From: Polyangiaceae bacterium
Lineage (GTDB): Bacteria; Myxococcota_A; Polyangia; Polyangiales; Polyangiaceae
Reading direction: 5' to 3'
Assembly: GCA_022842465.1 (NCBI GenBank)
Contig: JALHPN010000007.1
Span: forward strand, 26,285-90,284
Length of the DNA: 64,000 nucleotides
The first letter of the stretch is position 1. The number at the start of each line of letters is the position of its first letter. Below are positions 40,478 through 50,317 of this stretch, piece after piece. The notes beneath the pieces are model-generated. The model made no database searches. It was not told the DNA's origin and saw only the letters and a program-made list of their open reading frames with translations. The translations under genes were made by a program, and so were the position numbers.

Positions 40478-43192
40478 TCAGCGTGCCGACGCCCGCGCCG
40501 CGACCCGGCGTCGGAGGGCCTTCTCGACACCGACAACGAGGAAGGCGATCGCGCCTACGCCGAGCACGCGCAGCCAGGCCGCGACACCGATGGGCGCGCT
40601 GCCGAAGACGTCGTTCATCGGCGGCGCGTACGTGAACGCGAGCTGGAGCACCGCCATCGCGCCGATGCCCGCCCATACCCAGGGGTTCGAGCGAAGTCCG
40701 ATCGCGGACAGCGGCGCGAGGAGGGAGCGGCAGTTCAAGAGATAGAACGCCTCGACGGCGATGAAGACGTTCGTCGCCACCGTGCGCGCCTGGGCGAGCG
40801 TCGCGCCCGTCGCGAGCTCGTACTCGTAGAGACCGAAGGCGCCAGCGAGGAGCATGAGAGAGACGAGCCCCGTCCGCTTGAGGAGCTCCGGAGTGAGCAG
40901 GGGGCGGGTCGGTGCGCGCGGGGGACGCTGCATGACGTCCGCTTCACGCGGCTCGAACGCAAGCGTCATCCCGAGCAGCACGGCCGTCGTCATGTTGATC
41001 CAGAGAATCTGGAGCGGGAGGATGGGCAGCTCCGCGCCCAGCGCGATCGCAGCCGCGATGACGAGACCCTCGCCGATGTTCGTCGGGATCGTCCAGAGGA
41101 TGAACTTGCGCAGGTTGTCGAAGACCCCACGCCCCTGCTCCACCGCCGCCGCGATCGACGCGAAATTGTCGTCGGTGAGCACCATGTCCGCGGCCTCCTT
41201 GGCGACGTCCGTCCCGGCGAGGCCCATCGCGACGCCGATGTCGGCTTGCTTGAGGGCCGGCGCGTCGTTGACACCGTCGCCCGTCATGGCGACGACGTGG
41301 CCCGCCGCCTGGAGCGCGCGGACGATGCGCAGCTTGTGCTCCGGCGCCACGCGCGCGAAGACGTCGACCTTCGGGAGCCGCGAGGCGAGGTCGTCGTCCG
41401 CCATGCCCGCGAGCTCCTTGCCCGTCACCACCTGGACGCGTCCATCTCCGAGGCCGATCTGCTCCGCGATCGCCGCCGCTGTCTTCGCATGGTCCCCGGT
41501 GATCATCTTCACGGCGATCCCCGCACGCCGGCAGGCGGCGACGGCCTGCACGGCGTCGGGCCGCGGCGGATCGATCATTCCTTCGAGGCCGAGGAAGGTG
41601 AGGCCCGACTCGACGTGTCCGCGTTCGAGGGTGGTCGTGCCGTCGGGGACGGTGACGCGGGCCATCGCGATCACGCGCAGCGCGGACGCCGCCATCCGAT
41701 CCGCAGACTCTTCGATGCGCTGCCGGTCGAGCGGGACGACCGCGCCGTGCTCGTCGAGCGCGTCGAGGCTCGCGTCGAGGATCCTCTCGAGCGACCCCTT
41801 CACGTACGCGATCGGCGCGCCGTCCTCGCTGCGTCGGTGCAGGGTCGCCATGTACTGGTGCTCGGACTCGAACGGGACCGTGTCGAGCCGACGCCAGGCG
41901 CAGGTCTCTCGCTCTCCCATGCCGACCTTGGCTGCGGCCACCACGAGCGCGCCCTCCGTCGGATCGCCTGCGATCGAGTGGCTGTCCGCTGCAGGGTCGC
42001 GCTTCAGCTGGGCATCGTTGCACAGGAGGCCGGCGAGCATGCACTCGCGGACGGCGACGGACGCCTCGGCGTCCGGAGAGCCGGGCACGGCGACGATGCT
42101 TCCTTCCGGCGCGTACCCGGCGCCGGAGACCTCGTACGCACCGTCGGACGTCGCGACGGCCTGAACGGTCATCTGGTTGCGCGTCAGGGTTCCCGTCTTG
42201 TCGGAGCAGATGACGGTCGTGCTGCCGAGCGTCTCGACGGCGGGGAGCTTCCGGATGAGCGCGTTCTGACGCGCCATGCGCGCGACGCCGATGGCGAGGA
42301 TGATCGTGACGGCCGCCGGCAGCCCCTCCGGGATCGCCCCGACCGCCAGGGCGACGGCGGCCATGAACATGTCGTTCGCGCTCTCTCCGCGCGCGACGCC
42401 GGCCGCGAAGCCCACGGCCGCGACGACGAGGATGGCCACGAGCAGGATGCGGCTGAAGTGCGCGATCTTGCGCGTCAACGGCGTCGCGAGCGGCTCGACG
42501 CCGGACAGCATGCGCGAGATGCGCCCGAGCTCCGTACGATTGCCGGTGGCGACGACGATGGCCCGCGCACGCCCGTACGTCACGAAGGTGGAGGCGTAGG
42601 CGAGGTTCGTGCGGTCCGCGAGCGTCGCGTCGACCTCGACGCGAGCAAGGCTCTTCTCGACCGGGACCGACTCGCCGGTGAGGGCGGACTCGTCGACGCG
42701 CAGATCGCGGGCCTCGAGCAAGCGGACGTCCGCCGGAACGCGATCGCCGGACTGCAGGAGGACGACGTCACCGGGGACGAGCGACGCGGACGGGACCCGG
42801 ACGATCTCGCCGTCGCGCACCACACACGCTTCGCTCGCCATGCGCCGTGACAAGGACTCGATCGCCTGGAGCGCCTTGTTCTCCTGGACGAAGCCGAGGA
42901 CGGCATTGACGAGCACGACACCGAAGATGACCCCGCTGTCGACCCACTCGCCCAGGAGTGCGGTCGCTACCGTCGCCCCGAGGAGGACGTAGACGAGGGG
43001 AGCGTGGAACTGGAGAGCGAACCTGAACAGCGGCCCGGGACCGCGCTTGCCCGTGAGCACGTTCGGCCCGAAGCGGCCCTGACGCGCGTCGACCTCGACC
43101 GGACGAAGGCCACGCGTCGCGTCCGAGTCGAGGATCTCGAGCACGGCCTCGCGATCGAGGTGGTGCCACGTGCGTTCGAGGAGCGTGTCCAT
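40478..43192 (-). CDS. Cation-transporting P-type ATPase (P2-type)
   Basis: The 904-residue pump starts at ATG 43192 ([17 protein letters not shown]); the upstream part of the ORF is shadow. It has the cation-ATPase N domain ([18 protein letters not shown]), the A-domain TGES loop, M4 with [15 protein letters not shown], the phosphorylation motif DKTGTLT with Asp331, KGSLERIL for nucleotide binding, and [26 protein letters not shown] in M4 and the six-helix C-terminal region place it among Ca2+/H+/Mg2+-type P2 ATPases rather than heavy-metal pumps; the ion is not resolved. It is divergent from the nifJ operon, with a sigma-54-like element before it. Confidence 0.93.
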   Translation of the reverse strand: MDTLLERTWHHLDREAVLEILDSDATRGLRPVEVDARQGRFGPNVLTGKRGPGPLFRFALQFHAPLVYVLLGATVATALLGEWVDSGVIFGVVLVNAVLGFVQENKALQAIESLSRRMASEACVVRDGEIVRVPSASLVPGDVVLLQSGDRVPADVRLLEARDLRVDESALTGESVPVEKSLARVEVDATLADRTNLAYASTFVTYGRARAIVVATGNRTELGRISRMLSGVEPLATPLTRKIAHFSRILLVAILVVAAVGFAAGVARGESANDMFMAAVALAVGAIPEGLPAAVTIILAIGVARMARQNALIRKLPAVETLGSTTVICSDKTGTLTRNQMTVQAVATSDGAYEVSGAGYAPEGSIVAVPGSPDAEASVAVRECMLAGLLCNDAQLKRDPAADSHSIAGDPTEGALVVAAAKVGMGERETCAWRRLDTVPFESEHQYMATLHRRSEDGAPIAYVKGSLERILDASLDALDEHGAVVPLDRQRIEESADRMAASALRVIAMARVTVPDGTTTLERGHVESGLTFLGLEGMIDPPRPDAVQAVAACRRAGIAVKMITGDHAKTAAAIAEQIGLGDGRVQVVTGKELAGMADDDLASRLPKVDVFARVAPEHKLRIVRALQAAGHVVAMTGDGVNDAPALKQADIGVAMGLAGTDVAKEAADMVLTDDNFASIAAAVEQGRGVFDNLRKFILWTIPTNIGEGLVIAAAIALGAELPILPLQILWINMTTAVLLGMTLAFEPREADVMQRPPRAPTRPLLTPELLKRTGLVSLMLLAGAFGLYEYELATGATLAQARTVATNVFIAVEAFYLLNCRSLLAPLSAIGLRSNPWVWAGIGAMAVLQLAFTYAPPMNDVFGSAPIGVAAWLRVLGVGAIAFLVVGVEKALRRRVAARASAR

Positions 43193-43206
43193 CGCGCACG
43201 AGCGAC

Positions 43207-43222
43207 CGCAAGGGTCGTGCCT
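43207..43222 (-). promoter_or_regulatory. Sigma-54-like promoter of the P-type ATPase gene
   Basis: The minus strand reads AGGCACG, ACCC, TTGCG, a full match to TGGCACG-N4-TTGC apart from the first base. The GC ends 15 bases before the ATG, so the predicted transcript starts only 4 bases upstream of translation. Confidence 0.55.
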
Positions 43223-43253
43223 CGGCCGGCAGAGGCGACGGACCTCGTACGAC

Positions 43254-43269
43254 TGGCACGTCCCATGCG
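43254..43269 (+). promoter_or_regulatory. Sigma-54-like promoter of the nifJ operon
   Basis: TGGCACG, TCCC, ATGCG matches the -24 perfectly and the -12 except for one base (A for T). The GC ends 12 bases before GTG 43281, the start of a small ORF coupled to nifJ. It is 32 bases from the opposite-facing element of the ATPase gene. Confidence 0.5.
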
Positions 43270-43280
43270 ACCGCGCCGAC

Positions 43281-43406
43281 GTGCGTCGCGCGTTCTTCAT
43301 CCTCCTTGTCACCGCCGGCTGCGCGCGGTGCCCGCGCGACGCAGGGATTGCGCCCCGCGCTGCAGGGCGTGCAGCCCTCGCTCGCGTCGGAAGGAAGACC
43401 TCGTGA
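43281..43406 (+). CDS. Possible 41-residue small lipoprotein leading the nifJ operon
   Basis: Starting at GTG 43281 the frame encodes VRRAFFILLVTAGC followed by an Arg/Ala-rich tail and ends in TGA overlapping the nifJ GTG (GTGA). The first 14 residues look like a lipoprotein signal with lipobox VTAGC. The start lies directly behind the sigma-54-like element. The ORF track shows only a longer, less plausible version. It may be a real small membrane protein, a leader peptide that couples translation of nifJ, or chance. Confidence 0.4.
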   Translation: MRRAFFILLVTAGCARCPRDAGIAPRAAGRAALARVGRKTS

Positions 43407-46400
43407 CCCCCCAGGCCCGCTACCGAACGCTCGACGCCAACGAGGCCGTGGCCGAGGTGGCCTACCGGCTGAGCGAGGTGATCGCCATCTATCCGATCAC
43501 GCCTGCGTCGGCGATGGGCGAGCACGCCGACGCCTGGTCCGCGGACGGGCGCGTGAACCTGTGGGGCACCGTCCCCGCGGTCGTCGAGATGCAGTCGGAG
43601 GGGGGCGCGGCCGGCGCCGTCCACGGCGCGCTGCAGGCCGGCGCCCTCGCGACCACGTTCACCGCGTCGCAGGGGCTCCTGCTGATGCTCCCGGACCTCT
43701 TCAAGATCGCCGGGGAGCTCACGTCCTTCTGCATGCATGTCGCGGCGCGCACGGTGGCCACGCACGCGCTCTCGATCTTCGGCGATCACTCCGACGTCAT
43801 GGCGGCGCGGAGCACCGGCATGGCGCTGCTCGCCTCCGGGTCGGCGCAGGAGGCGCAGGATCTCGCGGCGATCGGACACGCGGCGACCCTCCTCGCCCGG
43901 GTGCCCGTCCTGCACTTCTTCGATGGGTTCCGGACCTCGCACGAGATCACCAAGGTCACGCCGCTCGACGACGAGACGCTCCGCGCGCTCCTCGACGTCG
44001 AGGCGCTCCGCGCGCATCGGGCGCGCGCGCTCGACCCCGACCGACCGGTGGTGCGCGGCACGTCGCAGAACCCCGACGTCTACTTCCAGTCACGCGAGGC
44101 CGTCGAGCCCTTCTACGCACGGCTACCCGCGGTCATGGACGAGACGATGGCGCGCTTCGCCGCGCTCACCGGCCGGCGCTACAGGCTCTTCGACTACGCG
44201 GGCCCCCCGGACGCGGAGCGGATCGTCGTGCTCATGGGCTCGGGCGCGGGGTGCGCGCGCGAGACGGTCGACCATCTCGCAGGGCGAGGCGAGCGCGTCG
44301 GCGTCCTCGAGGTCCGGCTCTTCCGCCCCTTCTCGGTCGAGCACCTCCTCGCCGCGCTGCCGAAGACGACGCGCGCGATCACCGTGCTCGATCGCACGAA
44401 GGAGCCCGGCTCGAGCGGGGAGCCGCTCCTCCAAGAGCTCACCGCGGCGCTCGTCTCCGCCGTCCAGCGTGGAGACCTCCCCGCGCTGCCGCGCCTCGCG
44501 GGCGGTCGCTACGGGCTCGCGTCGAAGGAGCTCACGCCCGCCATGGTGAAGGCGGTCCTCGACGAGATGCGCGGTGCGTCTCCGAGACAGCGCTTCACGG
44601 TCGGGATCCGCGACGACGTCTCGGCTTCCTCGCTCGCGTACGATCCGACGTTCGACGTCGAGCCCGACGACGTGACGCGCGCGCTCTTCTTCGGGCTCGG
44701 CTCCGACGGCACCGTGTCTGCGAACAAGGCGTCGATCAAGATCATCGGCGAAGAGACCCCGCTCTTCGCCCAGGGACACTTCGACATCGACTCGCGGAAG
44801 GCCGGAGCCACCACGGTCTCGCACCTGCGCTTCGGCCCGCGACCCATCCGCTCGACCTACCGGATCCGTCGGGCGCACTTCATCGGCGTCCACGATCCCG
44901 AGGCGCTCGAGCGCCGCGACGTGCTCTCCGCGGCGATGCCGGGGACCACCGTGCTGCTCAACACCGCGATCGCGCCCGATCGCCTCTGGAGCTCGCTGCC
45001 CCGCGAGGTCCAGGAGGCCCTGGTCGCGAAGCGCTGCCGCTTGTTCGTCATCGACGGCTACGCGGTCGCGGAGGGCGCAGGGCTCGGTCGGCGCATCAAC
45101 ATCGTGATGCAGGCGTGCTTCTTCGCGCTCTCGGCGGTGCTGCCTCGGGCCGAGGCGATGACTCGGATCCGCGAGTCCGTCGAGCGCACGTGGGGCAAGC
45201 GCGGCCCCGAGGTCGTCCGCCGCAACGTCGCCGCGCTGGAGTCCTCGCTGGCGGCGCTCCACGAGGTGGAGGTCCCCGACGCCGTCACGACCGAGCGACG
45301 TCGTCCGCCGCCCGTCGCGAAGGACGCGCCGGCGTTCGTGCAGCGCGTGACGCGCCTCTTGCTCGAGGGGCGCGGCGACGAGCTGCCGGTGAGCGCGTTC
45401 CCGCCGGACGGCACGTGGCCGAGCGGGACGAGCCGGTTCGAGAAGCGCGCCATCGCGCTCGAGATCCCCATCTGGCAGCCCGACCTGTGCGTGCAGTGCA
45501 ACTTCTGCTCGATGATCTGCCCCCACGCCGCGATCCAGACCAAGGTCTTCGATCCGGCGGCGCTCGGAGCGGCTCCGGCGAGCTTCCGGTCGATGCGAGA
45601 GGCCTTCGAGCCTGCGCTCGACGGCATGCAGTACGCCGTGCAGGTCGCGCCGGAAGACTGCACCGGCTGCGGCCTCTGCATCGAGGTCTGTCCGGCGAAG
45701 GACAAGCACGACCCGCGACGGAAGGCGCTCATGGCGGAGCCGCTCGCGGCGCATCGCGAGGCCGAACGGGAGGCGTTCGCGTTCTTCGAGACGATCGCGT
45801 CCGCAGACCTCGCGTCGCTCCCCATCGACAAGCGCACGGCTCCCTTCCGCTTGCCGCTCTTCGAGTTCTCCGGAGCATGCGCCGGATGCGGCGAGACACC
45901 GTACCTGCGCCTCCTGACGCAGCTCTTCGGCGATCACCTCCTCCTCGCCAACGCGACGGGCTGCTCGTCGATCTACGGCGGCAACCTCCCGACGACTCCG
46001 TACACGACGAACCGCGACGGCCGAGGCCCCGCGTGGTCGAACTCCCTCTTCGAGGACAACGCGGAGTTCGGCTTCGGCATGCGCCTCGCCGTCGACGTCG
46101 AAGCCGCGAGGGCGAAGTCGCTCCTCCGCGCGCTTTCGGGCCGTCTCCCGCCCGCGCTCGTCGACGGGCTCCTGTCGAGCGGCTCCGACGAGGCCTGGTA
46201 CGCGGCGCAGCGGGATCGCGTCGCGGCGCTCCGCGCGGCGCTCGAGGCCGACGCATCCGCCGAGGCACGCGCGCTCCTCGAGGTCGCTCGCGGGCTCGTC
46301 CCGCGCAGCGTGTGGATCGTCGGAGGCGACGGGTGGGCGTACGACATCGGCTACGGCGGCCTCGATCACGTGCTCGCGTCGCACGCGAAGGTCAACGTCC

Positions 46401-46972
46401 TCGTGCTCGACACGGAGGTCTACTCGAACACCGGCGGCCAGCAGTCGAAGGCGACGCCGCTCGGCGCCGCCGCCAAGTTCGCCACGGCGGGCAAGGCGAC
46501 GCGGAAGAAGGATCTCGGCCTGCTCGCGATGAGCTACGGCCACGTCTACGTCGCCCAGATAGCCATGGAGGCGCGCAGCGCGCAGACCGTGCAGGCGTTC
46601 CTCGAGGCCGAGCGACATCCGGGTCCGTCGCTCCTCATCGCGCACAGCCCCTGCATCGCGCACGGGTACGACCTCGTCCACTCGCCTGCGCAGCAGAAGC
46701 GCACGATCGCGAGCGGGATGTGGCCGCTCTATCGGTTCGATCCGAGCCGCGTCGCGCAAGGCGAGAGCCCGCTCGTGCTCGACTCGGGGAAGCCCACCGT
46801 CGACGTCGCCGTCGCGATGGGGAACGAAGCGCGGTTCCGCATGGTGGAGTTGCGCGACGCCGAGCGGTACGCGCGTCTCGTCACGGCGGCGCGCGAGGCG
46901 GTCCGACAGCGCTACGCCCTCTACGAGCAGCTCGCCCGCATCCACCTCCCCTCGGAGAAGCGCGATGGTTGA
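43403..46972 (+). CDS. nifJ: Pyruvate:ferredoxin (flavodoxin) oxidoreductase
   Basis: NifJ oxidises pyruvate to acetyl-CoA and CO2 and reduces ferredoxin or flavodoxin, with TPP and three [4Fe-4S] clusters. The 1189 residues are full length. Visible parts are the pyrimidine-binding domain (IAIYPITPASAMGEHAD), the transketolase C-like domain, GDEGTVSANK-like GLGSDGTVSANKASIKIIG, the ferredoxin repeats CVQCNFCSMICPHAAI and CTGCGLCIEVCPAKD, the proximal-cluster GACAGCGETPYLRL and the TPP motif GDGWAYDIGYGG followed by NTGGQQSKATP. GTG 43403 has AGGA 7 bases before it. The next gene overlaps by 8 bases. The enzyme implies low-oxygen metabolism. Confidence 0.96.
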   Translation: MTPQARYRTLDANEAVAEVAYRLSEVIAIYPITPASAMGEHADAWSADGRVNLWGTVPAVVEMQSEGGAAGAVHGALQAGALATTFTASQGLLLMLPDLFKIAGELTSFCMHVAARTVATHALSIFGDHSDVMAARSTGMALLASGSAQEAQDLAAIGHAATLLARVPVLHFFDGFRTSHEITKVTPLDDETLRALLDVEALRAHRARALDPDRPVVRGTSQNPDVYFQSREAVEPFYARLPAVMDETMARFAALTGRRYRLFDYAGPPDAERIVVLMGSGAGCARETVDHLAGRGERVGVLEVRLFRPFSVEHLLAALPKTTRAITVLDRTKEPGSSGEPLLQELTAALVSAVQRGDLPALPRLAGGRYGLASKELTPAMVKAVLDEMRGASPRQRFTVGIRDDVSASSLAYDPTFDVEPDDVTRALFFGLGSDGTVSANKASIKIIGEETPLFAQGHFDIDSRKAGATTVSHLRFGPRPIRSTYRIRRAHFIGVHDPEALERRDVLSAAMPGTTVLLNTAIAPDRLWSSLPREVQEALVAKRCRLFVIDGYAVAEGAGLGRRINIVMQACFFALSAVLPRAEAMTRIRESVERTWGKRGPEVVRRNVAALESSLAALHEVEVPDAVTTERRRPPPVAKDAPAFVQRVTRLLLEGRGDELPVSAFPPDGTWPSGTSRFEKRAIALEIPIWQPDLCVQCNFCSMICPHAAIQTKVFDPAALGAAPASFRSMREAFEPALDGMQYAVQVAPEDCTGCGLCIEVCPAKDKHDPRRKALMAEPLAAHREAEREAFAFFETIASADLASLPIDKRTAPFRLPLFEFSGACAGCGETPYLRLLTQLFGDHLLLANATGCSSIYGGNLPTTPYTTNRDGRGPAWSNSLFEDNAEFGFGMRLAVDVEAARAKSLLRALSGRLPPALVDGLLSSGSDEAWYAAQRDRVAALRAALEADASAEARALLEVARGLVPRSVWIVGGDGWAYDIGYGGLDHVLASHAKVNVLVLDTEVYSNTGGQQSKATPLGAAAKFATAGKATRKKDLGLLAMSYGHVYVAQIAMEARSAQTVQAFLEAERHPGPSLLIAHSPCIAHGYDLVHSPAQQKRTIASGMWPLYRFDPSRVAQGESPLVLDSGKPTVDVAVAMGNEARFRMVELRDAERYARLVTAAREAVRQRYALYEQLARIHLPSEKRDG

Positions 46973-47984
46973 TCTCACCACGTCCTGGCTCGGTCTCTCC
47001 CTGCGGAGCCCGCTCGTCGTGGCGGCGAGCCCGCTCTCGAAGGACGCCTCGGCGATCGCGGAGGCGGTCGCGGGCGGCGCCGGCGCCGTCGTCATGCGCT
47101 CGCTCTTCGAGGAGCAGCTCGTCCATGAGCAGATGGGCCTCCATCGGTTCCTCGACGCGCGCGCGGACATGGACGCGGAGGCGCGGAGCTACGCGCCCGG
47201 TCCGCACGCGTTCTCGGCCGACGCCGAGCCGTACCTCGCCGAGCTCGCGCGGCTGAAGAAGCGCGTCGACGTGCCCGTCCTCGCGTCCCTCAACGGCACG
47301 ACCCCCGGCGGGTGGACCTCGTACGCGAAGCGGCTCGAGGATGCCGGGGCGGACGCGCTCGAGCTGAACCTCTACGAGGTCGGCAGCGCCCCGGACGAGA
47401 CCGGCGCCGAGGTCGAGGAGCGGCAGCTCACGGTCGTTCGCGGCGTGGTCGCGGCGGTGGCGATCCCCGTGAGCGTCAAGATCACGCCGTTCTACGCGTC
47501 CGTCACCGCTTTCGTGCGAGCCCTCGAGCGCGCGGGCGCGCGCGGCGTCGTCGTGTTCAACCGCTTCTACCAGCCGGACATCGCGCTCGACACGCTCGAC
47601 GTGGACCGCCACCTCGTCCTCTCGACCTCGGCCGAGCTCCCCCTTCGGCTCCACGCGCTCGCGCGGCTCTCGCCGGTGACGGGCCTCTCGCTCGCGTGCA
47701 CCGGCGGCGTCCACTCGGGGCTCGACGCGGCCAAGGCCATCCTCAGCGGCGCGCACGCCGTCGAGCTCGCCTCGGTGCTGCTCGAGCGCGGGCCGGGGCA
47801 CTGCGCGGTGCTCCGCGACGAGCTCGCAGGGTGGCTCCGCGAGAAGGGCTACGCGTCGAGCGCCGAGGCGCGCGGCGTGCTCGATCTCCGCTCCGCGCCC
47901 GATCCCCGCGCGTGGGAGCGGCTCGACTACGCGCAGATGCTCGACGGATGGCGCCCGTCGCGATCCGGGAAGAGACGACCATGA
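46965..47984 (+). CDS. Dihydroorotate dehydrogenase-like flavoprotein
   Basis: The 339-residue TIM-barrel protein belongs to the DHOD-like FMN family often paired with nifJ: LRSPLVVAASPLSKD at the N-terminus, NGTTPGGWTSYAKRLEDAGADALELNLYEV, VSVKITPFY, and the FMN-phosphate end SLACTGGVHSGLDAAKAILSGAHAVELAS. It lacks features of PyrD membrane binding. Pyrimidine synthesis is less likely than a redox partner role with NifJ, since this pairing recurs in anaerobic gene sets. It overlaps nifJ by 8 bases and the next gene by 4 (ATGA). Confidence 0.88.
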   Translation: MVDLTTSWLGLSLRSPLVVAASPLSKDASAIAEAVAGGAGAVVMRSLFEEQLVHEQMGLHRFLDARADMDAEARSYAPGPHAFSADAEPYLAELARLKKRVDVPVLASLNGTTPGGWTSYAKRLEDAGADALELNLYEVGSAPDETGAEVEERQLTVVRGVVAAVAIPVSVKITPFYASVTAFVRALERAGARGVVVFNRFYQPDIALDTLDVDRHLVLSTSAELPLRLHALARLSPVTGLSLACTGGVHSGLDAAKAILSGAHAVELASVLLERGPGHCAVLRDELAGWLREKGYASSAEARGVLDLRSAPDPRAWERLDYAQMLDGWRPSRSGKRRP

Positions 47985-49318
47985 GCTCCTCGAGGAGCTC
48001 CGGAGGCTCGTGCACGATACCTGCGAGGTTGCGCGTGCGGTCGCGAGGTCTCCCATGGCGGTGCGTTCGCTTCGCCCTCTCGATCGTCCTCGCGCTGGCG
48101 CTCGTTCTGGCGCTCGGCCCGACGGCCCGCGCGTACGAGGCAGGGGCCCCGGCCGACACGGCGTGCGATGCCGCGACCGCGGCGTGCGCGCTCGAGGCGA
48201 CCGGCCGTCCCGCGACGACGCCCGCCCGGTCGGCCGATCCCGCGGCGTCGTCTCCCACGGTCCTCACGTTCTTCTGGGGTGTCGGCTGCCCGCACTGCGA
48301 GGAGGCCAAGCCGTTCGTCGATGCGCTGGAGAAGGACGAGCGCCGGATCCGCGTCGAGCGCGTCGAGGTTCGGCGCGACGCCCAGGGCAGGACCCGCTTC
48401 GTCGAGCAGATGACCCGCCTCGGGGCGGCCGGCGCGGGTGTTCCGACCTTCGTGATCGGCGACGGATACGTCGTCGGCTACGCGAGGGGCGAGACGGACG
48501 GGGAGGTGCGTGAGCTGGTTTTACGCTCGCTCGATCGCGAGGGCCCGACGGCCGGCACGTCGGCGAGGTCGCGCGTGGTGCAGGTGCCTCTCCTCGGCCC
48601 TGTCGACCCTGCGTCGGTGTCGCTCCCCGGGCTCACCGTGGCCATGGGGCTCGTCGACGGCGTGAACCCGTGCGCGATGTGGGTGCTCATCGTGCTGATG
48701 GGGTTTCTCCTCCACGTGAAGCAGAAGCGCCGCATGGTCCTCTACGCGTGCACCTTCATCTTCATGTCCGGCGTCGTCTACTTCGCGTTCATGACCGCGT
48801 GGGCGGCTCTGTTCCAGCTGATCGGCTTCTCGCGCATCGCCACGGTGGTCCTCGGCGGCGCGCTCCTCGTGATGGGGCTCGTCAACCTGAAGGAGCTCGT
48901 CTGGTTCAAGAAGGGCTTCTCGCTGATGGTCCCGGACAAGGCCAAGCCGGGCCTCTTCCGGCGCATGCGCGCGATCACCGGCGCTGCGAGCCTGCCGGCG
49001 GCGCTCGCGGGCGTCGTGGCGCTCGCCTTCGTCGTGAACCTGATCGAGCTCGGGTGCACCATCGGGCTCCCGGCGGTCTACACGCGCATCCTCTCGATGC
49101 GCGAGCTGTCCGCGGGCGCGCGCTACGCGTACCTCGCGCTCTACAACGTCGCCTACGTCGTTCCGCTCCTCGCCATCGCGCTCGCGTTCATCGCCCTCCG
49201 CCGGCGCTTCACGATGACCGAAGGCGCAGCGAAGGTCCTGAAGGCGATCAGCGGCGCGCTGCTCACCCTCTTCGGGCTGCTCTTCCTCCTCGCGCCAGAG
49301 CTGCTACTCGGGTCATGA
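47981..49318 (+). CDS. Thioredoxin-like domain fused to CcdA/DsbD-type membrane domain
   Basis: ATG 47981 overlaps the previous stop. A signal or anchor helix ([22 protein letters not shown]) precedes a periplasmic thioredoxin/glutaredoxin-like domain with [17 protein letters not shown] (CPHC) and [16 protein letters not shown]. The second half has six membrane helices of the CcdA/DsbD type with the two reactive Cys in [11 protein letters not shown] and [11 protein letters not shown]. It should pass electrons from the cytoplasm through the membrane Cys pair to its own outer CPHC domain. In DsbD the thioredoxin-like domain is C-terminal; here it is N-terminal. Confidence 0.85.
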   Translation: MSSSRSSGGSCTIPARLRVRSRGLPWRCVRFALSIVLALALVLALGPTARAYEAGAPADTACDAATAACALEATGRPATTPARSADPAASSPTVLTFFWGVGCPHCEEAKPFVDALEKDERRIRVERVEVRRDAQGRTRFVEQMTRLGAAGAGVPTFVIGDGYVVGYARGETDGEVRELVLRSLDREGPTAGTSARSRVVQVPLLGPVDPASVSLPGLTVAMGLVDGVNPCAMWVLIVLMGFLLHVKQKRRMVLYACTFIFMSGVVYFAFMTAWAALFQLIGFSRIATVVLGGALLVMGLVNLKELVWFKKGFSLMVPDKAKPGLFRRMRAITGAASLPAALAGVVALAFVVNLIELGCTIGLPAVYTRILSMRELSAGARYAYLALYNVAYVVPLLAIALAFIALRRRFTMTEGAAKVLKAISGALLTLFGLLFLLAPELLLGS

Positions 49319-50184
49319 TGCCGACGTTGAACACCGACAAGACCATCCTCTTCCTCTGCGTCGCGAACTCCGCGCGGAGCCAGATGGCCGAAGGGCTCGC
49401 CCGCAAGCTCTTCGGCTCCCGCTTCACCGTGGCGAGCGCCGGGAGCGAGCCGTCGCACGTCAACCCGTACGCGATCGAGGTGATGCGCGAGGTCGGCGTG
49501 GACCTCACGACGCATCGCTCGAAATCCGTGCAGACGATCGACCCGAGCACGGTCGGCACGGTCATCACGCTCTGCGCGGAGGAGGTCTGTCCCGTCTTCC
49601 TCGGCCAGGCGCGCAGGCGCCACTGGCCGATCCCCGATCCCGCGAGCAAGGACGCGAGCATCCCGCGCGAGGAGATGCTCACCCGCTTCCGCGCCGCACG
49701 GGATCAGATCCAGGGACGGCTGGACGTGCTCGCCGCGCTGCTCGACGTCCCCGAAGGTCCACGACCCGACGAGCTCCACGCGAGCGTCCGCGTGAGAGAC
49801 CTCGCGAAGAGCGCGCGCTTCTACGCGTGGCTGCTCGGGTCGGAGCCGAAGGAGTGGACCCACCGCTACGCCACGTTCGTGCTGCCCGATCTCCGCACGA
49901 ACTTCGTCGTCGTCGTCGCCGACGGCAAGGAGCTCCACCACGACACGCTCTACCACCTCGGCATCGGCGTCGCGGACAAGCGCGCCGTCGTCCGCGCGTA
50001 CGAGCTCGCGCGGGCGGCGAGCGTGACGGTGACGAAGCCGCCGCGGACGACGTGGCGGGGCACGCCGCTCCACGAGCTCTGGCTCGAGGATCCCGACGGA
50101 AACCTGGTCGAGATCTACGCCCGCCTCACGGACGCCGAGCTCGCGGAGAAGCCCCTGGACCTCGAGCCCGTCGCGCTCGCGTAG
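49315..50184 (+). CDS. ArsC-type (LMW phosphatase fold) arsenate reductase fused to VOC domain
   Basis: ATG 49315 overlaps the previous stop by 4 bases. Residues ~10-140 are an LMW-phosphatase-type Ars[19 protein letters not shown] with Cys15-x5-Arg21, LTTHRSKSV, and the redox pair in [11 protein letters not shown]. Residues ~150-275 are a vicinal-oxygen-chelate domain like ArsI/CadI, with candidate metal ligands in [18 protein letters not shown] and NLVEIYARL. The double Cys with which ArsI binds organoarsenicals is not seen, so C-As lyase activity is doubtful. The upstream thioredoxin/CcdA protein could supply electrons for the ArsC part. Arsenic specificity is inferred. Confidence 0.8.
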   Translation: MMPTLNTDKTILFLCVANSARSQMAEGLARKLFGSRFTVASAGSEPSHVNPYAIEVMREVGVDLTTHRSKSVQTIDPSTVGTVITLCAEEVCPVFLGQARRRHWPIPDPASKDASIPREEMLTRFRAARDQIQGRLDVLAALLDVPEGPRPDELHASVRVRDLAKSARFYAWLLGSEPKEWTHRYATFVLPDLRTNFVVVVADGKELHHDTLYHLGIGVADKRAVVRAYELARAASVTVTKPPRTTWRGTPLHELWLEDPDGNLVEIYARLTDAELAEKPLDLEPVALA

Positions 50185-50272
50185 CCGCGGGCGATCGATG
50201 ACACGAGGGGCGCGTGAGCTCCTCATGGATCGCGGGTCCGCGGCTCGGCCCGATCCGCTCGGGGCGAGGGCA

Positions 50273-50299
50273 GCCGGGAGGAGCACGCATCCTCCCGGC
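50273..50299. repeat. Strong hairpin after the nifJ operon
   Basis: GCCGGGAGGA (50273-50282) and TCCTCCCGGC (50290-50299) pair perfectly over 10 bp with a 7-base loop. It lies 89 bases after the ArsC-VOC stop and 19 bases before the next sigma-54-like element. No T-run follows; it may terminate the operon by another mechanism or be an activator site. Confidence 0.5.
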
Positions 50300-50317
50300 G
50301 AAACGCGAGGAGAACGA

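Noticed and set aside
43306-47256. 1316-residue plus ORF and 1015-residue minus ORF (44123..47170) over nifJ
   Set aside because: Both are Arg-rich shadow frames of nifJ, which has all family motifs in its own frame.
49315-50184. Naming the C-terminal half ArsI (C-As lyase)
   Set aside because: The vicinal cysteines that bind the substrate in ArsI are not present.
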